Assembly (NCBI GenBank): GCA_000231825.2
Contig: JH720293.1
Coordinates: 620,001 to 684,000 of the forward strand
Length of the DNA: 64,000 nucleotides
Direction of reading: 5' to 3'
DNA from: Tetrahymena elliotti 4EA
Taxonomy: Eukaryota; Ciliophora; Oligohymenophorea; Hymenostomatida; Tetrahymenidae
The notes beneath the pieces were generated by a model that saw only the letters and a list, made by a program, of their open reading frames with translations, was not told the origin of the DNA and did not search any database. A program made the position numbers and the translations under genes. This document shows, in pieces, positions 50,599 through 63,373 of the stretch (positions are counted from its first letter, which is position 1; the number at the start of each line of letters is the position of its first letter).

Positions 50599-52182
50599 AG
50601 TTACAAAATAAACTTAAATTCAATATATCCTTTAATTCTAAATAATCTTAATCTAATAGTAAATTATTATCTTTAACTATTTTTGTTTAAGTTAAAATTT
50701 AACACTCAAATGCATTTATTCATTATTAAATTTTTCTGATAAGGCCTAAATGAAATTTAATGATTAATTTCTATTGCCTTGATTTGTGGTAAACATTATC
50801 AATACTTAAAAAGAAAAAAAATATTTATTTATAAAATATTAATTCTTTTTTTCAAATTTATTTTATTTTAAACATAATCAATATTACCTCTCAAGAAATA
50901 GGAATTATTAAAATATAATAATCTAATTAATCTGCTATGTCTGTTTATCTTAAATAAAGAAGTTAGTAAGTTAAGTTTTTTTTAACTCTATTTCTGCATA
51001 GTTAAAGTTAACTTAAGTTGACCTTTAATTTTATAAAATCTTAACTTAAAAGGAATAATTATCTCTACTTTTTTATTATAAAATAAATTTTAATGATATA
51101 CATGAATATATTTTGTTTTCTATTATAATAAATTATTTTTTTTAATATAAATTTATAATTATTAGAAAGTTAATTAAAGATTATCAAGCTCATTTTATTT
51201 TTAAATTTATCAAATTTTATATGTCAAATAATAGTATCGTCAAATATTTATTTTCAGAAAATAAAATCAAACATTTATTAATATTCAATTAGAATTGTAA
51301 AAAAGATGAATTATTTTTTTTAGTTATTACATAGAATATGTATTTAAATATTTATTTCTAGAAAATAAAATAAAAAATATATATAAATATTCAATTAAAA
51401 TTGTAAAAAAGATGAATTCTTTTTTTGGTTACTGATACATAGTAAGTTTATTAGTATTAGATTTAACTTTAAAACATTTATCTAATAGCAAGTTATTTGC
51501 ACTTATTTTTTTTAAGGTAAAAGATAATCCTTACATACTTCTATCCAGTTATGATTAGGATTTATTGTAAATTATAAGATTAATTTCTATTGCTGTTTCT
51601 TGGAGATGAACAAAAAATAAAAAATAAAATCCTGATTCTTCAATTAAAAGTCATACAGTTTTGAGAATTTGTTTGATCTAAATTATTTTTTAAGGATTAC
51701 ATAAATAAATTTATAACTAAGAAATATTAAAAGAGAAAATTATTTAATGATGACTTTGATGTGAATAAAAAGAGATACATTTTTTTTTATTTAATTTTTT
51801 AAATGAAAAGTAATAGGTGATTAAATCCTTTTTTTAAAAAAAAGAACAATTTTTTGTCGAGAAATATGTTTATATAGAGAATTCTTTGTTTTAGGAAAAA
51901 TATATCTGATAAAAAAATGTAATTAAAATACTATTTACACTCAATAAAAATACATCTTATTATGATTTAACGATTTCTTTAAGTACTGCGTAAAAGTTTT
52001 AAATTTTTAATTATAATAGCAAAATAATCAATTGTTATTTCCTTTAGATTTAGTTATATTATTATTAGTAACTAAAACAAGGCTTATATTAATATACATA
52101 ATTAATTTCAATATTTAATACATTTATTAAAAAAAACAATATTAATTAATAAAAAAGCTTCAATCCTTGAAAATTAAAGAAT
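50599..52182. other. divergent intergenic region with direct repeat
   Basis: This 1.6 kb A/T-rich stretch lies between the Rab and histidine kinase starts. The tandem-like repeat at 51242-51442 is the only structured feature. No ORF or RNA gene is supportable. Confidence 0.55.
51242..51442. repeat. two-copy direct repeat, ~95 bp units
   Basis: Units 51242-51334 and 51346-51442 start alike (AAATATTTATTT..AGAAAATAAAAT), share ATATTCAATTA.AATTGTAAA followed by AAAGATGAATT, and both end ACATAG after a T-run. They are about 85-90 percent alike by eye and 104 bp apart. This looks like a local duplication in non-coding DNA. Confidence 0.7.
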
Positions 52183-55100
52183 ATGTCCAAAAGGTAGAGA
52201 ACAGAAAGTATTTTTAAAGACTTTTTGAATACTAGATTCTAAAATAACAAAATTCAATAAATTTATGATAAGTAACTAGCTCCATAAAAAAAATAAAATT
52301 GCACATTCTTTTTTATAGGTTCTTTGACTCTTGTAATACCATTAATAGCTTATCATTTATTTATGGTGAAGAATTATCAATTTGCTATTTTTGCTATAAT
52401 TGCCTAGCTGATTATATCTTTATTATATTTAGCATAAATTTATATATAATTCTTTACCAAGAAAATAGAAATGATCCTATTTTTTTAAATTTTAGTAGCA
52501 GAAATGAGCTTTATATTAGGGTCAAAATGGAAATAGTAGATGAGTGAGTATAATATTAGTGATATTTAATTTTTGAATGGAATGATGACAGGAATTATAC
52601 TACTTGTTAACTAATATGTTCAGTCTTATACTATCTTGAAAATTTTAAATAATTTAATTGCTGTTTCAGTTATTTTTGCTGTAAATACTTCAAATTTATA
52701 TGTTAAGATATCTCTACTTTTAATTATCATTACTGTTTCTATTTTTATTCACTTTTAGGATAAACAGAATAAATTGAAATTCTTGGAGCATTTTAAAAAG
52801 CATCAAGAATTAATTGGATGGTAGAAGTTTTTATCTGAAGAACTTCCTCAAAGTGTATTTTTAGTAACTAAAAATGATAATAAATAATAATTAAATGAAA
52901 AATAAGAATTAAATGATAAAAAAATAAATACTCCAAATGAGGACTTAGAAGCAACAAGCCATAACAAAAAATATTCAAATGTAGGAAATGAAAACCAGTC
53001 AGACAAATTCTAAGATCCTTTATAATCTAAAAGGAATAATGATATTTAATTTTCATAAATACCAAATGTCAATTCTATTTTTAATAAAAAGTAAATAGAA
53101 AAATTTCAAAACTTATATGATATAGTATTTATGAATAACAAATGTTCATAATTTATTAATGGAAATAAATATTAACCTGAAGATGATACTGCTTAATTAG
53201 ATGGATAAAATTGGATTTAAAAATTTAAAAAATAGCGATCTTTAAATTCGCCTGAAGCTGCTTAAAATTTAAAGCAGAAATTACAAAGATTATTTATTTA
53301 AAGAAAAAAAGAACAAGGGTCAACCGTCTAGTAAGAATCGATTCATAGCTATTTTTTAAAATGTGAAAATTAGTCTTCTTCATTGAGAAAATGCAACAAA
53401 AAAAAATCTTAATTCAACTCAGAAAAAGAAAGAATAACCTTAGATCAATTGATAAATTAATATTTTGAAGGTTATAATTTTGGATATAGTACTCATGATA
53501 AATCTATTGGGTCTTCATAAAATTATATTATGAGCTAGAATTTTTAAAATAATATTCGGGGTGAAAATTTGTTAGATGATCCTTAGTTATGCAATAAGTT
53601 TAGACCAGTATTAATAGAGCATTAAGTTAATTGTTAGCATTTTCTTCCTAATACATACTTTGATTTAAAAATTTATGAATGCAATTACAATGATAAGTAA
53701 TCCCTGATGGTTATTATGGATGATATTAGTGAAAAAGTTATGGAAGAAAGGCTAAGAGATGTTGAAAATTATAAAGAAAAGCTTTTATCAATGATCACTC
53801 ATAACTTAAAAACACCTCTAAATGGAATCATTTGTATTTTAGGTAAATTCTTTTATTTTTTAGAATTTGTTAAAATGGTTTTTTTAATAGAAAGTATTGT
53901 TTAGAGATAGAAGAATTCCCTTATTGATTAATAAAATTTAAGTGTAGTTCTCTAGAGCTCAAAATTGCTTTCTTATATGATCAATGACTTGATTGACTAT
54001 AGTTGCATTATTAAAGGAAATTTATCTTTAAACCCTAAGTTTTTTAGCATATAAGAGTCTATAAAAGCATTGATTCAACTTTTTTAAGAACAAATGTAAT
54101 ATAAGAATATCAAGCTCAATGTAAATATGGATAAGAATTTAGAAGATATTATAGTATTTAACGATGAACAAAGGTTTATGCAAATTCTTGTAAATCTCCT
54201 CTCTAATTCTTTAAAATATACTTTTTCAGGCAACATTTCTTTATGTTTAGAAGAATGTTCTGATTAAGAAAGTATTTAAATCACTGTTTCAGATACTGGA
54301 ATTGGAATGAGAGAAAGTGCTGTAAAAAAGCTAAATTTATTTTCAGAAACCATTTAGAATGACTTTGATTACTAATAAGGTTAACAAATTATTAATAAGT
54401 TAAAATATTTTATTTTATTTTTATAACAGGTTTAGGACTAGGGCTTCAGCTTATAAATAATTTAATACAAAAGATTGGACCAACTTAAACTTTAAAAGTT
54501 AAGAAAATCTCCTAAGAAGGAGGTACCACAGTTAAATTTACTGTGTATAAAGATATTGTAAAAAAAAAAAGTTTAGATAGTGCACAGATGATTTCATTTG
54601 ATGTTTAAGAATCTCCTCAACCAGAAAAGCAAAATCTTTAAATTTCTTGTGATATTTTTAGCTAGGGAGAGGAATTTAAAATTGGAGAGCAAAAGGAAAA
54701 TGTACGATTTGTTGAAAAAAGAGAAAAGAAAAAATCAATAAATTAATTATTAATATTATCTCTTGCTTAAAGCTAAGAATGTTCAATTATTTAAAGTTGT
54801 AAGTAGTAAAATTTTATGAATGTTTTACAAGAATAGCTATCTAATAAAAAAATAATGATAGTAGATGATACAATTTTTAATATCGTTGCTATGAAAATTC
54901 TTTTCTAAAATATACCTAATTTGAAAATAAATGAAGCTTATAATGGGGAATAAGCAGTAAGGTTATTTAAACAGGCTATTTCAGCAAAATAATCATAACA
55001 AACTGAAGAATTATTTATACCTGATATAATATTTATGGATATAAATATGCCAATTAAGGATGGAATTCAAGCTACAAAAGAAATTAATGAACTTGCCCAG

Positions 55101-55253
55101 GTTAATAAAATCCAAGTTAAAATTATAACAGTCTCAGCATTTGACTAAGAAAATGATAGAGAAAATTTTATCACTGCAGGGTCTCATTACCATATAGCTA
55201 AGCCAATAAAAGTGGAATGTCTTATTGAAGCTCTAAATTTTATAGGAATCTGA
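52183..55253 (+). CDS. membrane hybrid histidine kinase with receiver domain
   Basis: Exons 52183-53842, 53891-54379 and 54430-55253 join in exact phase to 990 residues (MSKRQRTESIFKDFLNTRFQ ..). About six spans lie in residues ~40-210 (for example CTFFFIGSLTLVIPLIAY; LLNIIITV-type helices). A Gln/Asn/Ser-rich region and a PAS-like segment precede the kinase. The H-box reads SMITHNLKTPLNGI, with phospho-His at residue 540 by count. The ATPase domain has the N box LVNLLSNSLKYT, G1 DTGIGM and G2 GLGLGLQL. The C-terminal receiver has IMIVDDTIFN, FMDINMP (phospho-Asp about residue 920), VSAF and AKPI, the full set of receiver residues. It would autophosphorylate on His and pass phosphate to its own Asp, then perhaps to a phosphotransfer protein. 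The signal sensed by the membrane part is unknown. Confidence 0.94.
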
Positions 55254-56067
55254 GTTTTAAAAAGTTTAATTTGCTTTTTTTTTAACTCTAAATAAAAAAG
55301 AATATTCACTTTAAAAATAGAAATACTACTTTTGAGATGTAAATTATCATAAACTATCTTCATAATTCTTAAAATTTAATTTTTAGTTTTACATTATTAA
55401 ACTTATTCAAAAATACCACTATTCTATTAAACTTTTTATTTAAAACTACATATTTTTAATACGTAATTAGCCTTACTAAAAAGAGTTTTAAATGTTATTT
55501 TTTAAGAGTCTAAGAATAAAAAAAATAAATTTAGAATAATTACTATTTTCACACAAGAAAATTATCAAATATTAAAAAATTTTTTTAATTTTTTAAGATT
55601 TCTAGCTTTAGTTTTTTTTTTTGATTTGACTTAAATTAATTTGAGGCTAATAATAAAAATATCCTTTTTATCTATTAAAAATAAAAATTTACTGAATCAC
55701 CTTTTTACTTAAGACAGACTATCATCTCAGTTTGATAAACTTTATTTTTAATTTTTTTAATAACTTTTCTTATTATTTTGTAAAAAATCTCTAGAATTTC
55801 AGAAAAAAGATTTTAAACTTTAATTTTCATTATTAAATGAATGTGTTTTTTTATCTGAATAAATATCTACCTAAACGTTTTTACAAGAAATGGAAACAGG
55901 TAGAGAAGTATTTAATTTATTTTTATTTAACTTAAATCTGAAGTATTTTTAAATATAAATTCGAAATAGAATAAATTTTTTAAATTATGAAATTATTTTT
56001 ATTTGTTTTTTGATAAACATTATTATATTTACAAAGTTTTTCATCTAATTTTAATGTTTTTTCTTGA
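55254..56067. other. intergenic region between convergent genes, nothing seen
   Basis: A/T-rich spacer between the histidine kinase and ATAD3 3' ends, with no supportable feature. Confidence 0.55.
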
Positions 56068-57931
56068 TCATTTCATCCATTAGTTTTTATTTTTGTGTTC
56101 TGTTTATAGGGATTAGAGAACTGATTCGACCATATATTTATCTATAGAAGGTTCTTTTTAATAGAAAGCTGAATTATGACAAGCTATTACAAACTTTTCT
56201 AATTCTCTTGCTGAAAATCCATCAGTTTAATCTGCTATAGAACGTAAAAATGTTTCATCAATATTGTGATCTTACTTAATAATCTAAGGTCTAAAAATTA
56301 AACTAGAAGGCTTCCACCATATGTTTTTTATTTCGTTTAATAGAGAGAATTTATTATCAAAATATTTGGAGAAGAATAAATTTAGTAATCTAAATCTTTC
56401 TTCTGTAGAAGGAAGTGGAAAGTAAATGTAATTATCCACTCTATCATTTAAGGCCTTATCAATGATTTAAGGATAGTTAGTAGCTACTACAAACATTACA
56501 TTCTTACTTGGTGTACCAGTTCTATATAGGAAAGTATTAATTGAGTTTCTAACATTTTCACTCATACTTTTATCATCTCTACTTCTGAAAAAAGCATCTC
56601 CTTCATCGATAAAAATTAAAATTCCTCTAGAAGATTTTTCAGCCCAGTCAAAAACTTTATTTAAAGCTTCTACAGCATTTTCCTTTAAGGGAGCAATATC
56701 ACTTCCAGCCATAATAGCATAATCCATATCTTTTTATTAAATTAATATTAAATAAGCTTGAAATACTTTATTTTATATTGTTTACTTGATGAGTATGCTA
56801 GTTTTTTAGCAAATAGTGTTTTTCCTGTACCTGGTGGCCCATAGATAAGCATATTTCTTAAAGGGGCCAAGTTTCTTTTTTTATTCAAAATCGAATAAGA
56901 AATAGACTATAATTAACTTTCTAGATGAATTGGCAATACAATATCTGAGAATATATTTTTTTACAAGCTCTTGCTTGACTTTAACTAATTCATAAGTCTT
57001 AAAGTTTGTTTAGAGAAAAAATTCTTTAAAGTTGGTCTTGATGTTTCTCTAACTAAGGCAGGTTACACTAATCTCATTTCTAAAAACTTAGAAGCCAAAG
57101 TTATGCTTGATTTGGATAAGTAAAAAGCAAATGAGATTAAACCTGTGTAAATACCAATAGTAACAGCAAATCCTTTGTTATTTTAAATATATTAAATACC
57201 ATGAGCTAAATTATCAAATGTTATTGCAGCAAGTTCTTTAAGAGTTTATCTTCTTTCTTCTTCTTTTTTTATAATTTCCTTTACTTTTAAATCAAAATTT
57301 TATCTATAAGCTTATGCCTTAGCTTTAGCTAAAAGCTCAGCCTTTTTTTCTTCAAGCTTAAGCTATTCTTTCATTTACTTTTCCAGAGATTGTAATTTAA
57401 TTTCTTCTTATCTCCTTACTGATTCTTCCTTAAAAAAGAAAAGTAGAATTCAATATAAGATTGCTAAAATATAAAACTATTTTAATTTATATTTTTTTAC
57501 CATTTTTTAATTGATTTCATCTTATTTTTTTTGTTTTTCATTAAGTTAATCAGTAAATCTCTTTCTTTCTAATCTATCTCTATACTCATCTTATAATTTT
57601 TTTTACTCTTTATCATGAGTAATTGTTCTACGTGTTTCTTCCTGTCTTATTCTAATTGTTTCTCCTCTTTCCCTCCTATATTTATTATTTCATAATGATT
57701 ATTATCCAGTTAAATTTTCATCAATTTTACTCTAAGTTGGCTTAGTTTTCAAATGATAATGCTCTCTCTTATTCAATTATGCCTTAATAGATGAGCTTAG
57801 CATTAGGACTCTTTTGTATTTCTCTAATAGCCTAAAGTAAAATTAATTGTGTAAAACATAATTACTTTAGAATTTCTACTAATTACTTCAGCGGCTCTTT
57901 CAAGATTGCTTGGATCTACGTTTAATGACAT
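56068..57931 (-). CDS. ATAD3: ATAD3 mitochondrial AAA+ ATPase
   Basis: On the - strand, ATG 57931 opens MSLNVDPSNLERAAEVISRN and TGA is 56070-56068, with about five small introns. The N-terminal part matches ATAD3: a DPxxLERAA start, a long Arg/Glu/Lys/Gln coiled coil (RGETIRIRQEETRRTITHDK), and then a hydrophobic span with the family signature LVRETSR (LVQPALVRETSRPTLKNFF). The AAA module has Walker A GPPGTGKT (about 56825-56850), MDYAIMAGSDIAPLKENAVE, Walker B ILIFIDEGDAF, an arginine-finger part NTFLYRTGTPSKNVMFVVAT and sensor-like DRVDNYIYF. ATAD3 sits in the mitochondrial inner membrane, contacts the outer membrane and nucleoids, and supports membrane organisation, lipid handling and translation. 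Walker B reads DEGD where animals have DEAD. Confidence 0.95.
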
Positions 57932-58201
57932 TTATTAACTACTTATAATTTTTATTTACTGTTGTTGATTAATAAAAAGTAGAAACTAATTAATAATTTT
58001 TTAATCTTTGAATTTATCAGAAACAATACAAATATTCTGGAATATACTAAGCATTATGGAGTAGATAAATTAATTGATACAAAATAAATCTCTCCAAGTT
58101 TAAAATTAGTTTCATTAAAAATTATTTTTTTTAAATTAAATGATAATTGCTTAACATGATAAATATACATTACAAATTTAAAATAAATAATATTATATCC
58201 T
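57932..58201. other. short intergenic region
   Basis: A/T-rich ATAD3 promoter and 3' flank of the next - strand gene; nothing specific seen. Confidence 0.5.
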
Positions 58202-61200
58202 TCACATCTATTGCTGTGAAATACTTTTAACAATATCTTCAAATATTTTTACTCTCATTTCTCTGCTCACATTACTTATTTTGTTGTGTTCACTCATATA
58301 TTAGAAGAATTAGTCTTTGAATATTTAAAAAATATTAACAAAAGATATCTAAATTGCAAATTTACTTGGTATGATATTATAGACCATAATTATTTCTTTT
58401 AGGGATTGTACAATAAAAGCATATTCGTTTGATTGCACCTATTTTCGATTTAAAGAAACATATTTAAAATTTAATTATCAAAAAGTTAAAATTACAGAAA
58501 TTCCTTGGTAAAGAGAAAGGATAGTAATGTAAGCATACTCTGTGATTTTAACATTATCTAATTGAGATTATTCATTAAATTTTTCAATGTTAAATGCTTC
58601 AACAACATCATTTACTCTCTCATAAAAAGTTTCTTTTAGCAAAAAATAATAATTTTAAAAATGTAATTATGAAACTATTCAAATATTTACTTTTCTTGTC
58701 ATTTTGAATGGCATTTAGCAAATTTACATAATCGAATGATTCTATTTAGTAGCCTTAGAGGAGTTGAAGTTTTCTAATATACAAAGAAGATCTGTTATCA
58801 TTATCTGGTATAAATGAAGGATTTTAGTTTTCTTTCAAATGAGCTATGTTTCTTTACATAGCTCTAAATAAAAATAAGCAAGATTGATCATAAGGATTCT
58901 GTGGTAATGATTCTGAAAAGGGAATACTGTTAAGATTTGCAATAGGTCTATTCTAAATTTAAAATAGAATATACAAATTAGGGAAATATTATGATAAAAG
59001 AGAGGCTATATCATCATTAAATTCTTAAAAATCATTAAATAATCTAAAATTGGAGATTTCTTCATATTTGTCAGGCAAACTGTAATTATGTCTTTCATAT
59101 TCTATAAACTTTCCTATAAAACCACTCACTTCATTTTATTTAGATCTAAGATATTCTTTTAATTACTAAAGCCCATAATTATAACTAAAATATATTTAAT
59201 ACAAATCATCTTTTAAATTGTTATTTATGCACAAACTGAAAGCTATATCCAGAAGTTACTATTCAAGTAATAATCTTAAAATTTTAGTCTTAACAGATTA
59301 ATTATTCTTGGAAAATGTTTCCTGAATACAAAAATTACAAATATTTTAAAGCTAAGCTTCAAGCTATTATCCAAGAGTATTTTAAGAAGCATTCAAAAGT
59401 TTCAACGATTTTTCTATAAAAATAAGAGCCTCGCCAACTAAAATATCTTCAAAATTAGGATTCTATTCAAAACCAATATTTTCTGTACTTTATTATTCAT
59501 TTTAAAATTGAACTCTATTTAATTCTAATTACTGACGATCTTCAAGTATAACAGAAATAGACTTGCTCCAAATCTATTTTTTTAAATTTGTAATATTTTA
59601 ATTAATTCTTTTAATAAAAAAAACAAAACTCAAAAATACTATTTTCGATTATGAAATTTATATATAATTTTTTATCAAATCAATCATTTTAAAATAAAAA
59701 ATTTTATTATTTATCTTTATTGCTTCAATTTTGAATGTTGAAAAATTAAATTAATTTTAAATTCTTTTAATCAGAATTCTTAAAATAATTAATAAAATGG
59801 TTTGTGATTAGATTTTCTAAATTTTACTGATTGATTGATTGATTGAAAATATTGATTTATGAAAGAAAAGATAAATATTTTTACCTCATAGTATACTTTA
59901 ATATCTTCTTAATATAAATTTGACTTTAAAATTGAATTGACTAAGATTTCATTTAAAATTCTGAAGATAAACTCAATATTATCAAGATTAATGTATAGTC
60001 TATCTATTGATTTTTACTAATCATCTTCTTTTATAATACTATTTGCTAATGCTGCTTCAAAAATTTCTTAGAAGAACTCTACTCTATAATTTCCTGATAT
60101 CTATAGTGAACGAATTTATTAAGCAATAGAGGCTTTAAGAATAGAATCAATACAAGCATTAGCTATTTTAGGGAACTAATTAAAATTTCTTAAATCAGAT
60201 CTTTCAACAAATTATTTAAAATGATATATTTTTTATAATTTTTTATTAATTTCATAAAGAATAATATCGTTATCAATGCTGAATATCTCTTCTTAATTGA
60301 ATTTCTAATTAGATTTTCTTCTATCATTTTCTTTACAACTTACTGCTAGTACAATATTACGAGTTTTTTCCTATTTCATTTCTTAAATAATCAAATATAA
60401 GGTTTCTAACACTGTATTAGGATTTGTTTTTTTTATGTAACTATTGAGCTATTTAATCTTCTCTTCCTATTTAAAATAATAAACATTTTTAATTCTGATA
60501 TATTTAACTCATACTTACTATTTTTATGCTTTGTTGGAAAATGCTTAGCAAGTTGATGAAGTGTTCAGGATTGCAGCCAGCAGGTACAAGATAGTTATTT
60601 TATTCTTAAATTCTTTTTTCTTCTAAAATTTCACTTTTCAAATTAAAACTATCAAACTCATCAGGTGTGTTCTTTTTTATTTGAAAAAACATAGCAAATA
60701 TTTAATAATTGATAATTTTTTTACCATAATTTAATTGATTTCTTTAAGTCCTTCATTTTAGCAAATTGTATAAATACCCGTAATGTTAAGACCCTTAGAT
60801 ATTCCACCAATTCCCTACAAAAAAATAATTTAAATAAACAGATAAGGAAGTAATACTTTACATTTATTTGATCATCAATATAGAGTTAATCATGAACTAA
60901 TTCTTATCCTTTTCTAATTAGTGAACCGAATTACTAATTTTCTTGACTGAAGACAATGTAATAGAGAAGATCTAAAAATATTTTATTTTTTTACATTATT
61001 ATAAATATTTATTCATAATTTATTTACTGAGTTTCTTAGATGGATCATATAATTTGCCATTAAATCCTTGTAAACTTTATGAGTTAAATTCCTTTAAAAC
61101 ATAAGAAGTTCTTTCAGCTCCCTGATTTTTAAGCTTAATCTAATTTTTGAAAAGATTATTTTAAATTTGACTAAATATTAGATCATTTTACTTCAAATAA

Positions 61201-62582
61201 CACAAGGGCTTAATCAGTGTTTAAAAATTGTAAAGAAGTAAGACAATTAACTGTTAATTCATTTTCAACATATTAAAACTATAAATCAATGAGAGAAAAT
61301 TTATTTTTGTCTAATTGTTGTTGTTGCTATTGTGACAAAGTTTAATTTTATTTTTCATGATTTATTAGAATATCATTAAACACTCCAGAATAGATTTCCT
61401 AAATTATTATTTATAAAATAAATTTAATACAATTTTATCCCTTAAACAATCAATAAATTATATCACTTTCTAACTTTAAATTCTCATTTCTCCTTAGAAA
61501 TAATCAAGATTCAAACTACTAAATGTTATTCTTCCATTAAAGAAGTAACACATTTCTAGGAAACATCCAGTATGTAATCTTTATGAATAAATACATCTGA
61601 CCTTAGCATTTTCATCAGTTGGCTAGGCACTAATACTAATGAAAGATTTTATTCTACCAAATATCTAACCATAATAAATATTAACAATATTATTTTAAAA
61701 AGCAAATAGTGTAAAAATTAATATACTGATTAATTGGGATGAGCAACTTTTTTGCTACTGAGAGTGAGAGACTGCTTGCAAACTTGAACAAAGTATATAT
61801 TACCATAGTTAGTAATCAAAAAAACTACATAAAGAGATAGCTATCAAAATAAAAGCAATATTAATATAACTTAGAATTATTTTTATAAAATATTAATTAC
61901 TATTTGGAGTACTTCACCAACTTAAACAATTCTTTCATCTGATTTATTTTCAATTATTATGAATCTTTAAGTAGAATAGTTTTTATTGAAAAGAGGGTAT
62001 AAGTAACATTGTTTATCATCAAAGATCAAAGCATAGTTCTATCTTTTGTTATCCCTAGATATCAAATTTATTATTTCTGATTGTAATTCATTTTAATTTA
62101 ACTTAATATTTACATTTATATAATCTTTATTTGATCTGGATCTTTTATGTTTGAAACTTTGAACTCACAGTTCTATTCATATTAAGAATCAATTAAATTT
62201 TATTTCTCATTTTTAATATTTTATTAAATGCTTTACTGGTAAATTAGGAATATTTTCTTCTAAATATTCGAAAAATGAGATGGTATTACTGTCATTTTAA
62301 ATAACCCAAAATAATTTAGAATTCTAATCAAATCCAACTTTCATAAATTTATCTCCTAAAAATAATTTAAGTAGAGTTAAAATAAATTTCTTGAATATTA
62401 TTTGCAAAAATCAATTTAATGTTCAACTATTTACTTGGTGCCATATTTCTAAAAATATTACTACTCATCTATTATGCATCATAAATATTTCTTGAATGGG
62501 TCATTAGGTTTCTTATATTACTATTATCTTGGTTATTTTTTTAATTTTAATTGGAGTTATAGCTTCTATTTGATAAATCCAT
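58202..62582 (-). CDS. large intron-rich protein, unrecognised
   Basis: ATG 62582 starts MDLSNRSYNSNQNQKNNQDN, and the last exons read NEYAFIVQSLKEIIMVYNII then FFQYMSEHNKISNVSREMRV, ending SISQQQM before TGA at 58204-58202. There are many introns, most 50-110 bp and one of 311 bp (59574-59884). The first third looks β-rich (for example FDQNSKLFWVIQNDSNTISF; QNYALIFDDKQCYLYP; CFLEMCYFFNGRITFSSL) and the rest α-helical (for example RKLQLLQGYQIESFDYVNLL; RNIAHLKENQNPSFI). A β-propeller followed by an α-solenoid would fit a nucleoporin of the Nup133/Nup155 type, but no signature confirms this. The alternative is a different coat-like scaffold. Exon borders in the middle (60200-61500) are not resolved; ends and strand are the secure parts. 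Confidence 0.65.
59828..59846. repeat. (TTGA)n microsatellite in intron
   Basis: TGATTGATTGATTGATTGA lies within the 311-bp intron 59574-59884 of the large - strand gene. Confidence 0.8.
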
Positions 62583-63373
62583 TTCAAATTGCTTTTGTTA
62601 TAATTTACAGCTTGCTATTGCTAATGAATATTAATTTATAATAAATGTATCTAAAAATATATCAATTTTGAATTTTATTTATTGCTTTATAAATTTAAAT
62701 TGTGTTGCTAAATCAAATTTATTATTAATTAAATATCTAAAACATTCATAGCTAGTTAATATTTTATAACAAAGAGTAAAAATATATCCTTTTAACTATG
62801 TATGACTACATCTAACTCTACCTATCCTTTTAATTTTAAACTACAAGTTGCAGTAAAAAATAAATCTTAATAAGATTTAATGTAATTAAAATAATTTTTA
62901 ATTCATACTAATATACCAAATAAATATGGAGTTTATTATCACTTGAATATGAGATCTAAAAATTATAAAATTTTGAGTGAAAGTAACTCAGTTTAAAAAA
63001 TTGAATTGATGAGTAAATCCTACTAAAATTTTAAATCAACTGAATTAGGCTTTTAAATACTTTAAATATTTAAGTAAAGAGATAAATATTTATTTAAAAA
63101 TTTGATATATAAAAGGAATTTTAGAAATAAACGATTGATTATTTAGATGAAATAAATCTACACTGGTTACAATAAAAGATTGAAAATAACAGATAGATTT
63201 ACATGGCATTAATTAATAAATTTAAAAGTTTGAAATATTATTAAGGGGAATTATTATTAAGGCATTTATTTTGTTTGATTATTTATTTATTAGAAAGTAT
63301 AGGTAGATTAAGGTCTTTTTTTAATTATTAATATATATTAAGCTCAAATGTATTTATTCAAAACTTGAATCAT
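62583..63373. other. intergenic region, nothing seen
   Basis: A/T-rich spacer between two - strand genes, with no supportable feature. Confidence 0.55.
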
